From Prostheceraeus crozeri (Eukaryota; Platyhelminthes; Polycladida; Euryleptidae), in contig CAJQUW010001629.1 of the NCBI GenBank assembly GCA_907163375.1, positions 168,783 through 232,782 of the forward strand: a stretch of 64,000 bases of DNA. The letters are read 5' to 3'. The first letter of the stretch is position 1, and every line of letters begins with the position of its first letter. The position numbers and the translations under genes are program-made. Under the pieces are notes generated by a model. The model was not told the DNA's origin. It searched no databases and saw nothing but the letters and a program-made list of their open reading frames with translations. Below are positions 58,335-64,000 of this stretch, piece by piece.

Positions 58335-60072
58335 CGTGGTGTGATCCAAAATGTCCCGGACTAACCTACTTGCAGATAACCTGTGATAACGAATACTACT
58401 TCAGATGTAAATTTAGGTCTTTAAGGCATGAGAAATATGGTCGCCGAAATTTTTCCGGTCAGTTTTCTATTTTTAAAAAATATTTTTACATTTTAACATG
58501 AATTTCTGTATTTTCTGAATTGATCGAGATCCGATTTGTCTTATTGTTATAGTTAGATTGATTTTGATTTGTACCTTATTTGACGGATATCTTTGCCATG
58601 AATATTGCACGTCTTTTGTTAATTGCTTCATGTGTTACGATATCAATCAGTGAAGTTCATTCAGCACGCATTCATTAAGAAATCCGTGTCAACGATGGTT
58701 CTTTGTTCTATCAGTTTTCATGATGGATGTGACAAGCGTGTCTTCAGTCGAATATCGCAGTGTGATACGATACCTCCTGATCCGCGGCTTCGCTAATGGT
58801 GACATTCTAAAGGAATTAAGCCTGGCATATGGAAGCAAAGCTCCATCGAGAACTACTGCTTATTTCTGGATAAGCGAATTTAAACGCGGAAGACAATCTG
58901 TGGAGCAAGATTTTTCAACTGTTGGTCGGCCGCAGGAGATTCCGGAAGAGAAATCGAGTCAGTGCGATGAAGTGATTACAGCACACAGAAGGATAACCAT
59001 CCGTGAGTTGTCAAGAGAGTTGCGAATCAGTTATCACTCCTGTCATGACATCATCGAAAGACTTGGATATCGCAAACTGGCATCACGTTTCGTACCGAAG
59101 TTTCTGTCACCTGAAATGAAGGAGAACAGACTTCTGGCGGCACAGTCAAATTTGGATCTCCTCGAAATGCACGGAGATCAGTTTCTGAACTGCATCCTTA
59201 CAGAGGATGAAACACCTTTAAGTTTGTATCTGCCTCAAAGTAAGCGAGAATCTGCAGAGTGGCGAAAATCAGGCGAGTCTGCCCCTTTGAAAATGCGATC
59301 CGGAACATCACATCGCCGGTCGTTGATGCTGACGGTCTTTTGGAACGCTTCGGGAATCCAACTGGTTGACTTTGCGGATAAAGGAGTAAGAATCAATAGC
59401 GAATATTATTCCAATCTGTTATCTGAAGCGAGGAAGAAAATAAGAAAGCCACGAAACATTCCCCTCTACTTGCTTCATGACAATGCTCCGATTCACACCT
59501 CGCAGGAGACAACCAATGCCTTAACGAGAAACGGATTTCAACTATTGAGCCATCCTCCTTATTCACCTGACTTGGCCCCAAGTGACTTCTATCTGTTTAG
59601 ATTCCTCAAAAAGCATCTTCGTGGACACCATTTTGAATCGCCAGTTGAACTGCGGGATGCAGTTACTGAGTTTTTTGATTCTTTGACACCGGAATTTTTT
59701 CATAAAGCTTTTTGTGAATTGAGACTTCGTTGGCAAAAAGTGACGAATGCTAACGGCTCATACATTGAAAAGTAAACTGTTTTCTGGAACAAAACATTTG
59801 TTTTTCCGTTAATTATTAGTCAGGTTATTAGTGATAGCTTAACTGTCAAGTTAATCTAAATATATTAATTCTAAATCGCTAGAATTTATAGGAAAATCTT
59901 GAAATTCAGACAAAAATGTTTGAAAATTTTGAAAAAATAGAAAACTGACCGGAAAAATTTCGGCAACCATATTTCTCATGCCTTAAAGACCTAAATTTAC
60001 ATCTGAAGTAGTATTCGTTATCACAGGTTATCTGCAAGTAGGTTAGTCCGGGACATTTTGGATCACACCACG
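58335..60072 (+). mobile_element. Mariner transposon (DD34D), apparently complete and young
   Basis: Terminal inverted repeats of about 138 bp (58335 to about 58472 and about 59935 to 60072, starting cgtggtgtgatccaaaatgt) differ at about one base, flanked by TA (58333-58334 and 60073-60074). Length 1738 bp. The transposase at 58720-59775 is uninterrupted. Near-identical repeats plus an open gene suggest a recent insertion. Confidence 0.93.
58720..59775 (+). CDS. Mariner transposase, intact, 351 residues, DD34D
   Basis: Cuts and pastes the element at TA sites. The N-terminal half has the paired helix-turn-helix domain: SVIRYLLIRGFANGDILKEL, TTAYFWISEFKRGRQSVEQD, the GRP linker motif (VGRPQE, about residue 73), then ITIRELSRELRISYHSCHDI. 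KFLSPEMKENR stands where typical mariners have WVPHEL. The catalytic core has ILTEDETPLS (first Asp), LLHDNAPIHT (second Asp) and YSPDLAPSDFYLF, the third Asp 34 residues after the second. It ends NANGSYIEK. Length is normal for the family. MMDVTS at 58720 is the first Met of the open frame; the second codon is also Met. Confidence 0.93.
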   Translation: MMDVTSVSSVEYRSVIRYLLIRGFANGDILKELSLAYGSKAPSRTTAYFWISEFKRGRQSVEQDFSTVGRPQEIPEEKSSQCDEVITAHRRITIRELSRELRISYHSCHDIIERLGYRKLASRFVPKFLSPEMKENRLLAAQSNLDLLEMHGDQFLNCILTEDETPLSLYLPQSKRESAEWRKSGESAPLKMRSGTSHRRSLMLTVFWNASGIQLVDFADKGVRINSEYYSNLLSEARKKIRKPRNIPLYLLHDNAPIHTSQETTNALTRNGFQLLSHPPYSPDLAPSDFYLFRFLKKHLRGHHFESPVELRDAVTEFFDSLTPEFFHKAFCELRLRWQKVTNANGSYIEK

Positions 60073-60074
60073 TA

Positions 60075-60780
60075 CATCCTACCGAGACAAAAGAATAATT
60101 CTTTGAATTTTCAATTGATCAATCAACTTGGAAATGAAATACTTGCTACCTTGACGAACATTTTTTTGATTCAATCTCAGGTCGTGATGTTTATTTGAAA
60201 ATCGTAATTCATTACATTTCTTATACATTGAAATAGGTCTACATTAATTTAAGACTTGGTTTTCCTTTACCGACTTCTCAAGAATATTTTCTTAAATCTC
60301 TAAGGTTGTAGATTCTATTTGAAAATATTAACTGACAATTCATCAATGTGTCCTTTCATCAACTTTTTACTTCTACATGTAACTAATCATAATTTGTGAC
60401 ACAATTCCTTTAAGGACTACGTACTTTGTGAATGTGCCAGTGAGCTCGCACCATCCATGACCCATCTGTTTCACCAATCAATTCAGTGGTAAAACATCAA
60501 AGGGTTGGAAACATGCCCGTGCGTCCGCACATCACAAGAAAGGCTTCAAAGACAATCCTATCAACTACCGACATATCTTCCTCCTACCTATCGTGTCTAA
60601 GGTGTCTAAGTTTCGCTGTGCGCGATCTCCGTTTCTATCGTTTGTTGATGAACGTTATTTTCACGGTCGTATTTTGTGGGTATGCTGACCAATCAGACCA
60701 AGTTTCATGATTATGTAATCACTTTGGTGGTGACGACCAAAGTGACAGTTATGATAAAGAACGTGTCCATTTTCTTTCAG
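60075..60780. other. No gene recognised
   Basis: AT-rich sequence with short open frames only. Confidence 0.45.
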
Positions 60781-60789
60781 ACAACTATG

Positions 60790-61480
60790 AATTGAGAATT
60801 GGTTCGAATTGCGTTTTGCAAAGATTTTGACGGACTCATTTGAAATCTGTTCCGCTGTCAGACAGGGCTGCCTACTATCCCCACGCTCTTTGATTACGCC
60901 GTCTAATGGATCCTAAATAACGCCCTCAGGCCCATCGAGGAGTTTCATGATCAATCCTACGAAATATTTCAACCAACGACTTAACCTTACCGGAGATTAC
61001 GGTTTTTCATTATGGAAATGATCATGTGGAGATTACCACTCCTTGGCGCTTGAGACGACTCAGATTTGTAAAGAGCAATTAGAATTACAATCGACACAAC
61101 GACCATAAAATCTTCACGTCACCAATCTGTTGTCCAGTTGCAATCGCAGGAGCTGTAATAGAGAAGTAGAGACTTTTCATGAGTATCTCGGAACTATCTG
61201 AGCTAACCAACATGGAATCACTCCATGTAGCGAAATAGAAACGACAGAAATATAAATCAGAAGCACAAGCGCTGCCTTCTCTGCCGTCCTGAGGAAAATC
61301 AATTGCGGGATATAGAACTGGAAATAACGCATATAGCGATAAGTAGGATCCATCCGAGCCGTCATTCGGCTCAATTCTGCTGTACGGCTGCGAATAATCT
61401 TGGTCCCTAACCAAAGAAAGTAAGAAGACGATTCGAGGTGTTGGAACAATGATTATCCGTAAATTACTCGCCCAAAATCG
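60790..61480 (+). mobile_element. LINE reverse-transcriptase remnant (RTE-like), plus strand
   Basis: Readable pieces in shifting frames: SAVRQGCLLSP (about 60855-60890), LFDYAV then WILNNALRPIEEFHD, EYLG (about 61177), and SILLYGC, WSLTKES, RRFEVLEQ (about 61372-61445). These are the QG box and the C-terminal YGCE(S/T)W block of RTE/CR1-like RTs. Several frame changes and stops; dead. Confidence 0.65.
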
Positions 61481-61680
61481 GCCGATCAGAGGACCGAATA
61501 CCTCAATGCATCGTACATTCGTCTTCGACCAAAATGTCTATTAACAAGAATACCTGCTAACCCCTCCTTAAAGACGGCTATCATGGTTTCGAGGTCATGC
61601 GGCTAAGAAAGACCGGAGGTGGAGTATTGATCCACGAACTAATAAGCCCGATCCTCATTCCCACAAAAGAGAAGAAGTCG

Positions 61681-62399
61681 CTAGAGGACATATGAAAATC
61701 TGGGAAGCACACAAAATAAAAGAAACCTTGAAGAGAAAATCAACGGCCCACAACTATGGTCATTACCTTTACAGTGGAATAAGGACTGGACCGTCCTATC
61801 CATCGACCAAGCACAAGAACGCTGCTCTTGGACAGCTGACGTTAGGGATGTGGTGTGCATACTCGAGGATGCTGACTCAACCCGCCCAGGGCGAATGTCT
61901 CTGCAAGTACAAGTAAGTACGGCAGAGCTGTTTTTACCGAAATAGTATCTGTAGAAGAGACTGAGTGAAGCAATAACCCGACTGACGGAGAGCGGCTGTA
62001 ACTTGTTAACAAGTTTTTCAACCATAAGATTCTTGACACGTTTCTCAACCCGTTCAAGGAGGTCAATACTCCGTCAGAGGACGAATAGTGGACTTGTAAA
62101 GATAGCAGAGTCTGTGGTGGAAGATAGCTGCTGCACGATAGAGACTGCCAATGCGTTGAGCTGCCTACTTGCTGATGGACTGGATGTACGGTTTCCATGA
62201 CAAGTCTTTCGTAACCGCCAATCCAAGGAAGGAGATGGAATCTTGCTCTTTGATACTAATATCTGAAATCTTAATGCTATGATGATTATCATCTCCTTTC
62301 AGTCGTGAGTGCAGAATACTGAGTTTTTGAAGGATTGAAGGAAACAAGCCAATTGGCGCCCCCATGGATCCAAAGATCCGCCCCAGTAATGCACTTTTG
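61681..62399 (-). mobile_element. LINE reverse-transcriptase C-terminal remnant (CR1/Jockey type), minus strand
   Basis: On the minus strand from about 62365: SISFLGLAVTKDLSWKPYIQ then SRQLNAL, and further on VEKLVNKLQPLSVSRVIASL with SLFYRYYFGKNSSA. These blocks (FLGL...LSW..HI; RR..ASLSLFYRYYHG) are standard at the C-terminus of CR1/Jockey-type RTs. Frame changes between them; a dead fragment oriented opposite to the LINE just left of it. Confidence 0.75.
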
Positions 62400-64000
62400 T
62401 AGTTTACTTACTATCCAACCGGACCTTACCCAAATTTCACGCCATCCAGTTGCTACGCATTTGAGGGCAATCAGTCGTCTCTAGCGACTGGCGTGTTTAG
62501 CTTTTACAGTTTATCACAACTACCCATCATAGGCCAACGGCATGCTTGCAAATCATAAGATTACTAAGTAGATACCGGTAGGCCTTACCGGTATTTCAAA
62601 GTAAAGGTGGAACACGTCCACAGGAGGGAGGAAATCTTTAACAAAAAATCGGAAGACGATCACTGCAGCGACAACGAACTCGAGACACATTCATGTCGCC
62701 GAAGTTAGCACGAACTTTTTAAAGAGTTGGTACAGAATCGAAAACCACATGTACCACTACACTGGATTATTCCAAAATTCCAACTGTTTCAGCTTCAAAT
62801 TTAAACTCGAAAAATCGGTGATAGTATTGGTGCTACCTAGTTAGGGAAACTGTATCGCATTCCAATGAATAAATTAGATACCGGCACTAGAAACAGTTTG
62901 TACAGCGACTTCCAGCATTTTCTTACGCAAACAACCGGTAAAATAGGTAAAAGCCGATTTCTCCGAAAAAATGATTTTCAAAAAATGACTTGGTGCCATA
63001 TGGAAAATGAGTTTGCACAGTTCTGCTTCAACTGGGGAATGCTGTTCTACCATTAAGTCTGAGTTTGACCACTCCGACACTCCAGCACTTCTACGACCGG
63101 CAATTACCGGCTATTATGCAATAACTACAATACTACGAATTTCTGTTATTGCATACAAGTGTCGCGGATTGTGACGCAACGTTATTGGTATTGTCCATGT
63201 ATTATCAGTTGTGTGCGTCAGTCATTATTGTCTGAATGAATGCATTCGATTCTTTAATGCATTGCGCACCCCATTGTTCCTGTAAATAATGTACATGTTT
63301 TGCATCCATATAAACGGCTTGTGCGCCTTTGTAATTACAACACATTTGACCATGACAGAAGCTGGTTTTCACTCACGTACGTAGTTTCAGTTTCGCTACT
63401 TCACACGACAACAAGTTATACTGTTATTGTGATTATTAGAAATTAGATACAGAACATTAGAACAGAAAAGGGCACTTCAAAACATGCCTTATTCCGCGAA
63501 TTCAAATATGATTTCGTAAACAAGAGTGCTCTTACTCATTGTTGATCCAGACTGGTTCGTTTTTTCGTCACTATAGAAGCATGCTGAACAGTGTTTCGAC
63601 ATCTGAATTCCCGTGAGGAATGATCAAACAATGGCGAACTAATCGTTTCAAGATAGGAACGTTCAGTTAGCTGATGAACTTCTGCCAAACACTAAGGGTA
63701 ACAGCTCGACCTGAAGCTTGATATTTTGCAATTCACATCTTAATGCTGTTAGATCAGCATCCTGAAAGACATTTGAAAGCTTCTTTGCCACGTTGATCGT
63801 CAACGTTTCATAGTAAAAGGAGGCAAGGTTTTCGAGTAAGGAAACCTCAGATTTCGCAGTAATTTATTCGTAAACGGCAAGTAGTGCACCAGTTGTTGTG
63901 TACAGGAGATGTAAAAGGCTCGTACTTGTTCATATAACCCTCTTCTTTGCTGTTCGCTAAGATCAATTACTAATTTGAAAATCCTTTCGCCAATAATGAT
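62400..64000. other. No gene recognised; two short palindromes
   Basis: Short open frames only. An inverted repeat ataccggta (62572-62580) with taccggtat (62586-62594), and an 11-bp inverted repeat tatgcaataac (63115-63125) with gttattgcata (63145-63155) were seen; either could mark a miniature element but no borders were found. Confidence 0.4.

Noticed and set aside
1-64000. tRNA or other small RNA genes
   Set aside because: No paired A and B box with a plausible cloverleaf was seen; ggttcgaa words found belong to the 18S fragment or stand alone.

Overview
The window is animal (metazoan) genomic DNA, AT-rich outside one coding-like array. Evidence: spliced genes, short 18S and 28S rRNA gene pieces of metazoan type, R2-superclade rDNA-specific retrotransposons, a Penelope-like element, Harbinger, hAT and Tc1/mariner transposons. 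R2-superclade elements with an 18S site are known to me from cnidarians (R8 of Hydra), so an invertebrate is likely, but the species cannot be named. No tRNA gene, CRISPR array or bacterial operon was seen.

Layout. 1-12100: a huge plus-strand exon made of about 74 tandem 162/150-bp units encoding a Pro/Thr/Ser/Glu-rich 54/50-residue repeat. It leaves through a consensus splice donor at 12101 and continues in phase in a second repeat exon (12677-12894). Eight single-base deletions break the frame; one recurs in five copies because blocks of units were duplicated. 13288-24403: a graveyard of R2-superclade LINEs, a Penelope-like element, and scraps of 18S rRNA gene that all stop at the same point in 18S. 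24404-33035: a nested stack. A CR1/Jockey-type LINE was hit in its endonuclease by a DD41D mariner; that mariner was hit by a Harbinger element and, separately, by an unnamed element carrying an intact 563-residue gene. 33036-37222: an R2 element with two zinc fingers, a Myb domain, RT and endonuclease, still attached at its 3' end to 108 bp of 28S rRNA gene at the canonical R2 site. 37223-43080: a second copy of an interspersed repeat, an R2 head-to-tail chimera, a complete but broken Tc1/mariner, and a short hAT element. 43081-64000: sparse DNA with LINE remnants, a candidate split host gene on the minus strand (46.6-47.3 kb), a broken reverse-transcriptase fossil of LTR/DIRS type, a Tc1 remnant, and a young-looking mariner (58335-60072) with an intact transposase and near-perfect long inverted repeats.

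How it fits together. Most of the window is a layered insertion record that can be ordered by target-site duplications. The most unusual signal is the coupling of short rRNA-gene scraps with site-specific elements outside rDNA: three 18S scraps end at one insertion point, two 18S flanks are joined in swapped order between two elements, one 18S scrap is folded into a 39-bp inverted repeat, and one R2 carries its 28S flank. The other leading candidate is the small transposon at 29115-31841, whose gene belongs to no named family that I recognise.
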